Shown piece after piece: positions 1-10,359 of a stretch of 64,000 nucleotides of DNA; position 1 is the stretch's first letter; every line of letters begins with the position of its first letter. A program made the position numbers and the translations under genes. Under the pieces are notes generated by a model, which was not told the origin of the DNA, ran no database searches, and was given only the letters and a program-made list of their open reading frames with translations. Source of the stretch: Clitopilus passeckerianus (taxonomy: Eukaryota; Basidiomycota; Agaricomycetes; Agaricales; Entolomataceae); NCBI GenBank assembly GCA_944990035.1, contig CALYLX010000128.1, forward strand, positions 496,001 to 560,000, in the 5' to 3' direction.

Positions 1-994
1 GCTACGATGATTATCTCCAACTAGTTCTACGTGTTCTCTAAACGTCCATCTCTCCGCCTGATCAGATGGCTGCCCGTGTTGGTATACCACCATTGTTTTT
101 CGACCGTCATCCTCTTCTGTAGTGGTGTTGGCGTCAAATCCCGACTTTCCAACATTAGGAACCACCTACCTTCCGACGCATCTATAAACCAGTAGAAATA
201 CGTGTCCAAATAAGTGGATACATGCTCAAGTCGTGATTCCGTTTCGGATTGTTTGACCATGGGGAGTCTCAGCTCACCAAGCCCTGAATCGAAAAGGGCG
301 AAGGCACGATCGCTATGAAACTTGACTAATTAGTGACGGCGGACCCAGAAGCCGGGAGCCATACGTTGGCGGTTGATCGGGCCTTGAGAGAAACGAGAGT
401 GAATGTGCCACGAGGGAGACGTAGGAAGATACTGTCCAGTCCCCGTTCTGCGGTCTGCCCAGGCTCAGATCCAGAAGGAGGATTGATTTCTATAGACGTA
501 CGAGTCCGATTCAGGAATCTCTTGCTTAAAATAGGACGAGATTTCATGTAAAACAAGCAGTGAAGGCGCCTTTGAAAATGTTGTCTTGCTGTTGACCCAT
601 AAAGCATTTCCAGCTGTAGAAACATCCGGTATTCCAGACATCATCATTAGATACGCCAGATGTGCAGGAGAGGACGGGTAGCTGAGCCGCGAGTTAGGGT
701 CTTCACACCATTATAACGCCAATGGAGAACGAACAAGAGCTTGATACGGGAAGAAAGAGCTGAGACGTCCCCTCGCCCATGGTTTGTCCTTATCCAGTCA
801 TCCTGATATCCTTGGAGAGCCTTTACAAGCAGATTTCGCGATGGTGTGACGATCATTGCTGTAGAATCCTGGTCCTTGGCCAAAACCGACATTGCAAGAT
901 GGATAGGAGCTGACGCATGGTACTTCCCTTTGACCAGCAGTGACCTGAAAGCCTCAGGAAGCTCTGGGCATGGCGCAGGAAAGAGCGAAGGCAT
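1..994 (-). CDS. Conserved fungal protein, possibly RecA-fold recombination factor (tentative), 3' end at window edge
   Basis: I see several minus-strand exons that join with plausible short introns. An N-terminal exon runs from an ATG at 994 (MPSLFPAPCPELPEAF). A second exon around 480-665 carries the hydrophobic strand APSLLVLHEISSYF, which resembles a Walker-B-type strand of RecA-like ATPases. A segment around 375-460 reads SSYVSLVAHSLSFL, and a last visible exon around 175-320 contains FALFDSGLGELRLPMVK. The coding sense probably continues through an intron near 170 towards the window start. No Walker A motif is visible. The layout recalls small RecA-like recombination mediators such as SWSAP1/Psy3 types, but that is inference from the strand pattern only. 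The join near 320-380 does not keep frame with a clean GT-AG intron, so one boundary or one base is wrong. Confidence 0.4.
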
Positions 995-1283
995 TGTGGA
1001 ATGACGGACTATGGTCAGTGCAGCGATCAAGCCACACAGGGACACGTGTAGCCGACGAGCACGCGCACCATCCACACAGTCTCGGCGACCAAGGATATCT
1101 TTGCAAGATAATCACATCCACAGCATCTATCTATGAACATGCCCGCAGCCTGTCACAGATCCGGACTCTATCTCGCCACAGCCTCGGACACAGCAGTCGG
1201 CTAGTTTAACAGGATATCTACTACAGATCATTCACTTCCTGTGTTCTTTGTCACTGCCCAACCTCCCCGGCTTCGATTACACC
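995..1283. promoter_or_regulatory. Divergent intergenic region
   Basis: This roughly 290-bp stretch lies between the start of the minus-strand gene on the left and the start of the kinase-like gene on the right, so it should hold both promoters. I see no clear TATA box and no recognisable repeat. Confidence 0.4.
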
Positions 1284-3332
1284 ATGCGCAGAGTCAATAC
1301 TACAGCGTCCTCAGTCGCCATGTCTTTAGGCAAGACGTCTGCGCAGATCGTCGCGCAGTATAGTATGGTGCCAGGTTTGTCGCCAGTGGTGGACCTCCTC
1401 GTGACTATTATCACGATATGCGAAAGCGTTCAGCTCAATCGGTAGTGTTCTGTCCGCAACCTGGTTCTGCTCTTCTGGCCTAACCGCCCTCAACCTCCAG
1501 ACGCACAACAAAATTTCTTCGCGACCGATGCCATAGTCTGGTGAATGCACTCAAGGATGGCTGGGAGAAGGCACCCAGTGCTATGGCAGATGCAGTACAG
1601 GATGCTGTAGAGTAAGCATTTATTCAACCCCTCCCACGTCTTCTTCAATCTGACTTCACCCTACAGATGCCTAAAGAACATCCTATACAAGATGAAGGAA
1701 TGGGCAAAGTTGTCGCCCTTGAAAGCCTTTTTACAGCAGATGGAAATTCAAGCACAAGTTCAGGAGTGCAGCTTCTCCATAGATACCTGCATCGAGAAGT
1801 TCCAAGTATGTCGTTTCGGATTCATCTCATACCATTTGTGCTAACCTAGCATTTTCTTTCTTTTTAGCTTGAATCACACTTCCAGATACATGAGTGGCAG
1901 GAAGAATTCCAGGACAGCAGCAAAAGAGATCACGAAGAGCTCATCCAGATGCTCTCTGACATGAACGACCGACAAAAGATTCTCGAATCAAAGCTTGACA
2001 ACACTACCGACATGTTGATGCAAGCAATGGGCCATATCCAAACCGTCCGTTCCTCTTCCACTCATTTCTTCCATTTTGCTCACCTCAGTATAGATGATGA
2101 AGGAAACACAAATACAAGCCCGACTGACCCATAGTGGGCTCTCTGGTGGTCTATATAACATACAAAAAAAGACAGGTCAGCTGCTTCCGGAGCTTCACTT
2201 GCAAGCAGGTGAAGTCGAACGGACCGGTGAAATGCCCTGGAGGCAAAGCAACACTATGGATGTCTGGGAAGGCCTGTATCTAGGTCAACTCAAGGTTTAT
2301 CTGAAATACCTGCGCATGGTAACCGACGAAGATAGCATGCGGGTTCGTGGATACCAGTTCTTTGATTCTGGAAAACACTAATGATTCCCATAGCGCTTTA
2401 AACGCGAAGTACGAATATGGGCAAGAGCATATAATTTTGATCGCGGAGGCTTAGAGCACGGAAAATATATCCTGCCTATTATTGGTTATGGCATGGACGA
2501 TGGTCCTTTCCCATACATTGTGAGCCCATGGCAGAACAATGGAACAATCCTCCAGTATGTAAAAGCAAAAGATACCGAGGTCGACCACATGAAATTGGTA
2601 AGAAATGGTCGATTTTGCTGCCCAGCAACAAATCTAACCTCAGAATCTATCTAGCTCAACCACATTGCTCACGGCATTGAACTTCTGCATTGCAAGATGA
2701 CACCTCCGTTGATCCATGGGCTGATCAAATCTGTACGTCCCAGACCTTGTTCTTATTATCCACTTTCGCTGAGGCAGTTAATATCGTAGGACAACATTCT
2801 CATCACTAACAAAGGGGATCCTGTCCTAGCCGACTTCGGTATCTCCAAGGTCAGTAACCGTCGCCTGGATAGCAAAGCCAACCATAGCTAACTACTTGTC
2901 CAGCTCATGGAGGATATGAGTGGTGCACCTCTGACACAGAGCGTAGGAGTGGTCAATGCTTACCGATGGTTGGCCCCGGAGGTGTGCATGGGTGAAGCCA
3001 TGATGAGCACTAGCTCTGACATCTATGCCTTCGGAATGACGATTCTCGAGGTGAGTGCCCACGCAATCTCTGCGGATTTGTTCGGTGGCTGATCTTGTAT
3101 GACCCAGGTGTTGACACACGACCAGCCATTCAGCCATCTTCGCTCCGGCACAGAAGTCGTGATTAAAGTCCAATTGGGGGAACTTCCCCTTCGTCCCACA
3201 GATCCTCGCGTCAGTGAGCGCGGACTGGACGATGATTTGTGGGCGATGCTTCTGCGTTGCTGGTCAATGGAAAAGGAGGATAGACCCGCTATCAGGGAGA
3301 TCATCGAGCTATTCGACAGTAAAGCAGTGTAG
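1284..3332 (+). CDS. MLKL-like helical N-terminal domain joined to a TKL (pseudo)kinase
   Basis: Ten exons join in frame to about 515 aa. Residues ~10-195 are all helical: VPGLSPVVDLLVTIITICESV, then LRDRCHSLVNALKDGW, then heptad-rich helices around EEFQDSSKRDHEELIQML. This pattern matches the MLKL-type N-terminal/adaptor bundle found in many agaricomycete kinases and NLR-like proteins. Residues ~245-515 form a TKL-type kinase fold. The beta3 lysine is in VYLKYLR (~266), an alphaC glutamate in RFKREV, ADFGISK at ~386-392 and RWLAPE in the activation segment. Two features suggest weak or absent catalysis. The catalytic loop reads IHGLIKSDN, so the usual Asp of HGDIK/HRDLK is Leu (~369), and the glycine loop is poorly preserved. 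No signal peptide or membrane segment was seen. The start is the first ATG of the open exon. A role in regulated cell death or self/non-self response is inference from the architecture. Confidence 0.75.
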
Positions 3333-3638
3333 ACCCTCCCACCAGTTCTTTCTCATACTCGCCACAATCTCACGACTGCAGCAACCTACCTAGCCTTACC
3401 ATTTCTGAACCATTCGATCTGTGTCAAACATAGCTCCTGCAAAAAATTGTATCATTAATGTACATAAAGTGTAGTTATACCTGTCGTTTTTAAATCGAAT
3501 TTTGGGTTTCTTCGGGTTTCTCCTATCGAACCTCTTGCTTGAATTTCTTGCAAACCGTTGCAGGGTCTGAGGGCAGCCATTATGTCAGCTGCTATCACAC
3601 CAGACGCGCAGTGTCAAACTCTGTTCATTACTCCGAAG

Positions 3639-4217
3639 ATGGCGTTCATCGAAGAGCTCGAGCCTTCCTCACCAAAGGAAACGGAGAAATCTGCAGAGAA
3701 CAAGCAGCAAGACTCGGAATCCTTCTTCGCCAATATCCTCAAACCTGGTTCCTCACTTTCCCCCACATTCCTTACCATTCTGGACGGCGCATTTGTCCTC
3801 CTGTTTCTCATATTTGTGGCATTGGCATGGATCACGAACGGTAATCTTCACATATTCGTTCTCATGGGCGTCGAAGGATGCCTCTGGGCTAGCGTGAAAT
3901 GGTGAGAACGTAGCAAAACCAGAGCTACGTATACAAATTGTTGACATGTCATGAATAGGTTCGTAAGCGAGGTGAAGAAAGCTCAGGCAGCTATCCAAAA
4001 TAGCGAAGGGAGACGAAGAAGGACCAATAGTGAAGACTACCCCAATTCAAGAAGGTCATCGTCTCGGCTTATCGGTTTCCTCGTACCACTTCTTCGTCAT
4101 CTTCGCACTCTCCTGGGCCAGAGTGAACACTATGATTTCCGTCAGTACGCGATGGAAGGGCCTAGCTTGGGTTACAACACATACGCTCGCGCTCCGTGGC
4201 ATCCAAACCCTCCCTGA
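3639..4217 (+). CDS. PKR1: Pkr1-like ER V-ATPase assembly factor
   Basis: The protein reads MAFIEELEP..., then SFFANILKPG, followed by two adjacent hydrophobic helices (LTILDGAFVLLFLIFVALAW and HIFVLMGVEGCLWASVKW). After one intron (about 3902-3959) comes FVSEVKKAQAAI. This short two-helix protein, with its invariant tryptophan just before FVSE, matches Pkr1, an ER membrane factor needed for assembly of the V-ATPase Vo sector. An upstream in-frame ATG at 3582 would add 19 residues, but the family usually starts close to the chosen Met. The open frame after the second helix runs on to 4217 with a basic, Ser-rich tail that is long for the family. The tail also overlaps the opposite-strand PSF3 coding region, so the true stop or an extra intron is unresolved. 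Confidence 0.75.
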
Positions 4218-4944
4218 AGCCTGCGGAAGTATCCCCGGTTGCTGCGCCTCCGCCTCCAGGACCCAGTGCCGCAAAGTGTTGGGCTTGATCGATTACCTCG
4301 ACCAGACGAGCCTGAAACGTCTTTTAAAGTTTGTTAGGGGGGCCTCAGTGACATCTTACGTAGTGCATTACCTTAACAAGTACATCAGATATTTCGTTTG
4401 CTTGTTCCTCTGCCAGACTTTGCGTATATATGATGAGCAAGGATAAAGAATTCGGGACTTCTCCACATACATGTCAGTAATGGTTTTGCCAAAACCATAC
4501 CATAGACCGCCAGATCCAACAAGGTTAGATAGGCGGACGCTCTTTGCCTCCGCTTTCAACGCATTGCGAACCTTTGGGCCAAAGGCGCTGGGTATATTGA
4601 AGTCTGCCCAATCTCTGGGATTCCTTTTGAACGGTTGTAGACCTCGATAGAAACCAGCAACTTACGAGTATATCAGAATATAGGCAAGCCAGAGGGGTAT
4701 TTGTGCCTTTGATAGTACAGCGATCTATTGCGCGAAGGGCATTAGAGTTCTGCTACTGCGATTGATCAAGACCTCACATCGCGCTCTGAGCCACCTCCAA
4801 GATGGCCCAAGTTCGGCAGTTCTTGCTTAAACACGCATTGCAGCTTCTGTATAGAGTTATCAGGGCGTCATTTCATCGCATTTCTCATTCACTGACCTGA
4901 TTACCTGCAAGAATGGAGTCAATTGAGAAATAATCCTGATCCAT
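4056..4944 (-). CDS. PSF3: DNA replication complex GINS subunit Psf3
   Basis: Seven small exons join to about 191 aa. They start MDQDYFSIDSILAGNQ, then KLQCVFKQELPNLGHLGGGSERD in the next exon. These are followed by QIPLWLA, then SAFGPKVRNALKAEAKSVRL, then ILAEEQANEISDVLVK, and the end carries TFQARLVEVIDQAQH and LFTLAQESAKMTKKWYEETD. The order and residues are those of Psf3, one of four GINS subunits in the CMG replicative helicase. Length agrees with the family. The last exon uses codons overlapping, on the opposite strand, the predicted tail of PKR1. Upstream, within 35 bp of the ATG, are three MluI-cell-cycle-box-like sites, which suits a G1/S-regulated replication gene. Confidence 0.88.
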
Positions 4945-5041
4945 GCGGGACGCGTGCCAGAAAGACGCGTTGACGCGCCCTACAGCGGCATCGAGCGTGT
5001 CTTTCCCACGAATTCGTGACACCAAATTCTTACGCACAACC
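4945..5041. promoter_or_regulatory. Short divergent promoter with clustered MCB (ACGCGT) elements
   Basis: The 97 bp between the PSF3 start codon and the start of the mitochondrial-type gene contain ACGCGT at 4950-4955 and 4965-4970, and GACGCGC at 4972-4978. ACGCGT is the MluI cell-cycle box bound by fungal MBF, which drives G1/S expression of replication genes. The sites sit 6-34 bp from the PSF3 ATG, so the 5' UTR of PSF3 must be very short or must include the sites. Confidence 0.6.
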
Positions 5042-5617
5042 ATGACCTGGCTCAGACTGGTATCAACCTCGGCAACAAGAGCTATCCGTCCAGCTCGAAT
5101 CCAGACATTCAGGCCAATTGCTGACCGCTATCAACGTAGCTTCACAACAACTAACGGCCGGAGAGATGAGGCCAAACCAGACTTCGGTGCTTTCTCAGCA
5201 GCTTTCCAGAAAACATCATTAGGAAAGAGGATCATGGAGAGCCCAGAAGCCCAGGCAGCTTTCTTGGAATTTGGACAGAGTATGCAGAAGGCTGGTACGT
5301 AATATACCTTCCAGTACAGTCAGATTTGTCTAACCAAACCTCCAACAACCGCAGGTATCGACATGTCCTCCGGTCAGGTGCCTTCAACCTTCCAGATGAT
5401 GAGACTTGCTGCGAACTCCGATTTCAGAGCGGCAACGAAGAAACTTGGCGAAGAACTTGGCAAAGCAGGCATTGACCTTCAGTCCCCTGTACATTTCCTT
5501 TATTCCTTTGTCAGTCCCAACTAACAACTAACAAATGGGCGCCTTATGTAGGAGGTAATGAGTGAGCTCATGGAGCTCAAAGGTGCCTTTCAACCCAAGC
5601 AAGAAGTAGACAAGTAA
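5042..5617 (+). CDS. Small conserved protein, probably mitochondrial
   Basis: Three exons join in frame to about 150 aa. The N-terminus (MTWLRLVSTSATRAIRPAR, then QRSFTTTNGRR) is rich in Arg, Ser and Thr without acids, as in a mitochondrial presequence. The body has predicted helices, including FSAAFQKTSLGKRIMESPEA, FLEFGQSMQKAGID and LAANSDFRAATKKLGEELGKAG, and it ends ELMELKGAFQPKQEVDK. The introns are about 5297-5353 and 5489-5552. I do not recognise a named family. An upstream in-frame ATG at 4943 was not used because the PSF3 gene and its promoter elements lie there. Function unknown. Confidence 0.65.
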
Positions 5618-5920
5618 TGCCGGAACCTTGCAAGCCCTCTCAACAAACCCAAGACTGGCCTGAGTGGAGTTCCCTAGGGAGATCTTGAAAATTTGCGGAT
5701 GCATTGAATACGGATGCATGTATGTTATAATTTACGTTATTCAGCAAAGAATCCCAGAGAACGTAGCAATGTATCCAACCTTGGCTATTAGTTTGCCTCA
5801 TTCAGCTACCATCAGCTTGAAATGAGATTGAGCATCAATGATCATGAATTCAAATCAATACTTTGGTTCTTACCACCATATGACTTCGGCAGTCATCTCT
5901 ACAACTCATCGGTATCTGGC
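5618..5920. other. Intergenic, nothing recognised
   Basis: About 300 bp between two same-strand genes. It should hold the 3' end of the upstream gene and the promoter of the TFIIIC subunit gene. No repeat or other ORF of note was seen. Confidence 0.3.
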
Positions 5921-8268
5921 ATGAATAACCACTCTGCGGAACCTGGGCCGTCTGTTGCTGAGCCTGACGTTTTAATGCTCGACAGCCAAGACCTGATTTC
6001 TTACCCCTCCGCAGCCCCTGAACGACATTTACCACAAACTCCTTTCTATTCAGTCGAGTATCCCGGCTATGTTCGTGACCACTCCGTACCTCTCGCAGTG
6101 TCGAATCTCGGAGGTCCTCGGCCCTTGAAAAGGCTTTCAGACGCGGCGCATCCAAAACGGAAAGTCTGCTAGAGCTGAAATTGCGCCCTGAACAACCATT
6201 TGCTCATCCAGTACCTGGCGAGGTCGTGAGCACGAATAATATCGTCCTCAAAGTGACCAAGAGGCGGAGAAAGCGAGGTCCTGGTGATATTGCTTCTGCG
6301 GATGGGGCGATTGGAGACTACACTGCCGATGTAGTAGGCGTAATTTCCAAGACTGCACGTTTTCGAAGTGGGTGCTGCTGCTCCTACTAAGCGTTACAAT
6401 TTACTACCATCTTTACAACTAACATTATCAGGCATGGTCGACTTTCAATATCAACCTGATACGGAAGATCCTGTGTCAAAGCTTCGCATGGCCTTGGACA
6501 AGATGGATGGTTTGTTGTCGCTGGGCACTTTGTGGGAACCACAGCACTGATAAACCTTTCGTAGTCGAGGCAATCCTTGGTTACAGGGTGCCAGAGGAGA
6601 AGGCAGAGTACATGCTACCTGTAGACAAAGACCCTTCTTGGATGGATACCGACGCCGACGTCGCTCTCGATCCCCTGCTCACCTCTGAAAATGATTCTGC
6701 CCGTAGCTCGTCTGCTGCTGTGGGGTCAACTGCATCTAAAATGAGAAGCAATCTTCGTCTCTTCCCACCCCCGTTATTCAGCAGGCAAACAATACCGCAA
6801 GCATACAAGTAGGCCTCCCCCTGCATCCTTGCTTTGCAGACTATAACATTTCGTCAGTTTCAAAGCCAACACAGCCTCGATGGTGACGACTGTCGTAAAC
6901 GAGGAAACAGGGGAGGAGAAGAAACGGCTCATTAACAGGATGCGCTGGAAAGGATACGGACCTGCAAGCATCATGTTTACTGACGCCAACGTTGGTCTTT
7001 TCTCTCTCTTTTGGCTACATGCTACGAACTCCCAGCAACTCTCGAATGCTAGGTGCCAACTAAGCCGCCTCAAACCGTAGAAGACGGCCGTAACTTGGTC
7101 GACAAGAAGATTCTGCAGAAGCTCGAAGTAGTAAGTGTCCCCCTGCCTTTTCTTTCCCGAGCAACCTATATATTCTCTTTCGAAGCTGTTCATCGAACGA
7201 CCCGTCTGGACGAGGATGTCCCTCTTCAACCAGTTCTCCCCTGCAGAAGCCCGCGAAATTCTGAAGTAGGAATCTTGACTCAGCTCAACGTACCAATTCT
7301 CAGTCAACTCACAGCTCAAAGGCTCTGCTACCCCTTATTTGTTATGTATTCCAGGACGGACCTTGGCGTGATACCCTGGTGCGTTTCGCCTACGACCCGC
7401 GAAAGGATCCCGAAGCCCGTTTGTGCGTCGCCTTGTCATTTTGCATCCAATGCTCGACTTGACAAATTTCATACTGTCAGCTACCAGCGCCTGTACTTCC
7501 GAAACGCAAACCATCCGATATCAAGGCCCTCCGTCATTACTCGCCGCCAGGAGCGAACAGCTGCTAGTGCTCAATCCCGCGTTGCCGGTGAAGACCCTGA
7601 TAAAGAGGCAGACCGAAAGTGAGGGGCATTTAAATGTTTCCAGACGTGAATAACTCACGCCTCAGTGCAGACGATCACATATATTTGACGGGACTACGCT
7701 CACTAAAGAGACAGCCGCTTTCCAACTCTGCGACATTACAGATCCTATGCTCAAGGAACTCATTGAAGACACCGAGGAACTCAGAGACGAATGCGATGTA
7801 TGTTCTCGTGTACTTCTGGCTTGCTCATAAACCTGACTCCCATCCAAGGAACGAGACGGGTGGTACACTTCACATGCATTTGAACGAATCAAGACCGTCC
7901 TACGCCATAAGTTCTTCTCGCTGCTGGAGGGGCATATCGCAACAGATGCTGAATGCCAAGCATTGCTTAGCGAGACGACTAAAGCTACTACTACGGCAAG
8001 GAGTCATAGGTTGCGTGCTGGCAAACATAACATGGCGAAGGGCGCATTGCGACCCGAAGATGCAGCAGTGGGTGATCTGTGTTCCTCCGTTCCAGGGCTA
8101 CAGAACTCATGGGATTTAGGCACTGCGGCTAAGGGCCACACTGGACCGAAATGCAAAGACTTTGCAAAGTCAGAGATAGCATCTTGCTGGCTTGTGTATA
8201 GTAGCACCATAACCCTCAGTAAGGGATCAATTATGAGCGTTTCGTTTATCGTGTTGGGGGCCTTCTAG
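5921..8268 (+). CDS. TFC1: Transcription factor TFIIIC subunit 5 (Tfc1/Sfc1/GTF3C5-like), with a likely one-base deletion
   Basis: The exons carry the family hallmarks in order. They are FYSVEYPGYV and the SNLGGPRPL segment, then LELKLRPEQPFAHPVPGE with a basic KRRRKRGP stretch, MVDFQYQPDTEDPVSKLRMAL, LFPPPLFSRQTIPQAY, and ERPVWTRMSLFNQF. These are followed by ICYVFQDGPWRDTLVRFAYD and YQRLYFRN. This is the TFIIIC module that bridges the A-box side of tRNA promoters to Pol III recruitment. About ten short introns are inferred. At 6161-6163 the frame shifts by -1 (RKV-stop against SLLELKLRPE), which restoring one A to an A-run would repair. The C-terminus after GALRPEDAA is unsettled. The open frame runs to 8268, but the family normally ends soon after this point, so the stop is approximate. 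Confidence 0.82.
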
Positions 8269-8365
8269 AGGCAAGTGTGCATGGTGCATATAGAATACAT
8301 GTTGGGAGTGCATGCATGCGTAAGGTACTCCAAATCTCGAACGTCCGATATGGTATGGCTGGAGC

Positions 8366-8776
8366 TTATGATGCTGATGCTTTTTGTTCTTTGCGAGCTG
8401 CGTTCTGTAATCATATGTCAGCGTTAAAGGCCACAACTTGTCCAAAAATCACGCACTGAGCCGATCAAGGCAAATCGGGCGTTGCGGCGGAACTGTGAAC
8501 ATGAGATGAGATACGGTGTGCATACTGGGCTGAATAAATCAAATAACCTTGGCGTCAACCTGTGCACAGAATTAGTGGTCAGTTCGAGTCATTGAGGTGA
8601 TTGGAAGGATGCCACATACACCCTTGAGCGACCGTGTACGATGAGATCCGGGCCTCTTGATACCGTTCCTGTGGGCCTTGCGGTTTTGGTTGTGGTTGGT
8701 ATGGCTGTAAAGTTCGTCAGCCCCTTCCTTTTGCAAAATCCATCTTTGTTAACACTGACTTCTTTGACTTGGCCAT
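8366..8776 (-). CDS. RPL29: 60S ribosomal protein eL29
   Basis: Five tiny exons on the minus strand join to a 62-aa basic protein beginning [20 protein letters not shown] and continuing [20 protein letters not shown] with the tail FALIGSNAARKEQ. This is eL29, a small lysine/arginine-rich protein of the large ribosomal subunit. The exon breaks fall at MAKSKN|HTN, LKG|VDAK|FRR and IGS|NAAR, all with GT-AG ends. Four introns in a 62-codon gene is dense, but usual for agaricomycete ribosomal protein genes. It converges on the TFIIIC subunit gene. Confidence 0.9.
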
Positions 8777-9076
8777 TGCGACGACGTTGAGTACGATGAA
8801 TTTGCTTGATCTTCAAACCACCAGTAACTGACTTTGACGTTCTGGAATGGGGACTAGTGTACAGCCACTGTGGCTGAGGAACTATGCAGTTGAGCTGAAT
8901 GGAAGTTGCCGAGCACCCTTGCCTAGTTCGGAACCAAACCGTTTCGAAAGATTGCTGCGGGATCATGGACGGCCTTTCAGAATCACAGCCTTCTTAGGAG
9001 GCCATTGAATTGCTGTGGAACTTGTATATAAAGAACCTATTCGATTTGACGTTGCTACATTTACGCCCGCCTCACG
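8777..9076. promoter_or_regulatory. Divergent promoter region with TATA box for the right-hand gene
   Basis: This 300-bp region separates the eL29 start from the next gene. TATATAAA at 9025-9032 lies about 45-52 bp before the ATG at 9077 and is a good TATA-box candidate for that gene. No distinct element was recognised on the eL29 side. Confidence 0.5.
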
Positions 9077-10017
9077 ATGACGACCTCAAATTCTTTCACA
9101 ATCACCTTCGAGGAGGACTTGGAGGAGATCCCCGTTTTCAATCATGGCACCCATCGGGGTGGATTTCCTGCTGGGAGCCCCCCAGCAAGCGTCCACCCTG
9201 GATCGCCAGCGCGGCCAATTATCCAGCCAGACTACTTAGTCACGGAGCAGGAAGTGTCGCACTCATACCTATCTGCGACATTGACCACGATCCAACCTCT
9301 ACCTGAGCATAAATCTCTGCTCATACTGGCATTTACGTGTCACCCCGCTCCAGGTCGTCGGTTCGAGAATGCTACCATAAGCTGGCATGTATCTGAGCCA
9401 GATTCCCCATCTGTGGCATCGTCGCCGGCATCGTCTTTCCTGGTAGAAAAGGATTCGCTATCCCCCCACTCTCTATCAGGCCGAAGATCCTTACGTCTGC
9501 CCCAACGTATAGCGTTGGTGGATGGACCGAGGAACAAACACGTCTTATGTGGGGTCTCTCCCTCCCTGTTCAGGCTGGCCCGGGTGTAGCCTCGGTGGGT
9601 GTCGAGCCCTCAGTGGAAAGGGAAACTTCCAAGGCTATCCTCCATGCCATGACAATTCAGGGATCTATCAGGTCTCTGGGAAGCAGAGCCGTCTGGACTG
9701 TCATCGAAAACAGCAGCAGCGAGCGTGGCATACCCTCTAACTTCCAGCTTGCAGTCGTGGTCCATCATAACGGCCCATTCCAGATGGATCTTGACCTCAA
9801 AGCCGAGCTGGCCGGTGGTATTTTTCACACCAATATCGTAGCGAAGAAGGGAAAGGGAAACAATCTGTCAAGGGTCATTGATACCGAGACGTGGAAGTGT
9901 GGTGAGGTAACTTGGGCCCCAGATGAAACCGGTTGGAAGAAGTTCCTTGCAGAGTTTACTGGAGAGGTTGCGGGGGCAGGCTCTGTTGAATTCCAGCAGA
10001 AAATCGCCGGACCTTAG
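9077..10017 (+). CDS. Conserved agaricomycete protein of unknown function, broken by a probable one-base deletion
   Basis: The N-terminal frame starts MTTSNSFTITFEEDLEEIPV and includes VFNHGTHRGGFPAG and VTEQEVSHSYLSATLTTI. The C-terminal frame includes YSVGGWTEEQTRLMWGLSL, HAMTIQGSIRSL, SRAVWTVIENSSSERGIPSNF and a final TGEVAGAGSVEFQQKIAG. The two halves look like one continuous soluble protein of about 310 aa, but they lie in frames that differ by one base. No GT-AG intron of suitable phase joins them. Adding one C to the six-C run at 9462-9467 would join them as ...SLSPPLSIRP... . No signal peptide, membrane segment or known catalytic motif is visible. Function unknown. Confidence 0.6.
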
Positions 10018-10359
10018 GCTTGAGACAATCATACCATTTTAACAACCATTTGGAGGAATACAATTCATACTCGGAAAATCTACACGAGTTTGTTCATTAT
10101 GCAAGTATATAGCACATCAGTATATTAATTTCGTCTAATACAATAATGATATCTACAGATGCCACAACAGTCTGTCCATCAGTCGAATTCGGCGTCAGGC
10201 GTCCAATCGTGGACCCCGTGTCGATATGCTAGGATTTTCATGTAGCTGCGCTTCGATGCGTGTAATCCATCTAGTGTCGAGGTTGAGGAGCTATGACGGC
10301 CGAATATCTGAGTGGGGTGTGTGGGGCTTGTAACCATTCCAGGATTTCGACTACGTCCT
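10018..10359. other. Convergent intergenic region
   Basis: About 340 bp between the stop codons of two facing genes, so it should hold two 3' UTRs. It is AT-rich around 10030-10150. An alternative minus-strand frame stays open to 10179 but has no supporting motif. Confidence 0.3.

Noticed and set aside
8071..8094. 24-bp in-frame candidate intron (GT...AG) near the TFIIIC5 end
   Set aside because: Shorter than any other intron in the window; splicing it does not improve the reading.
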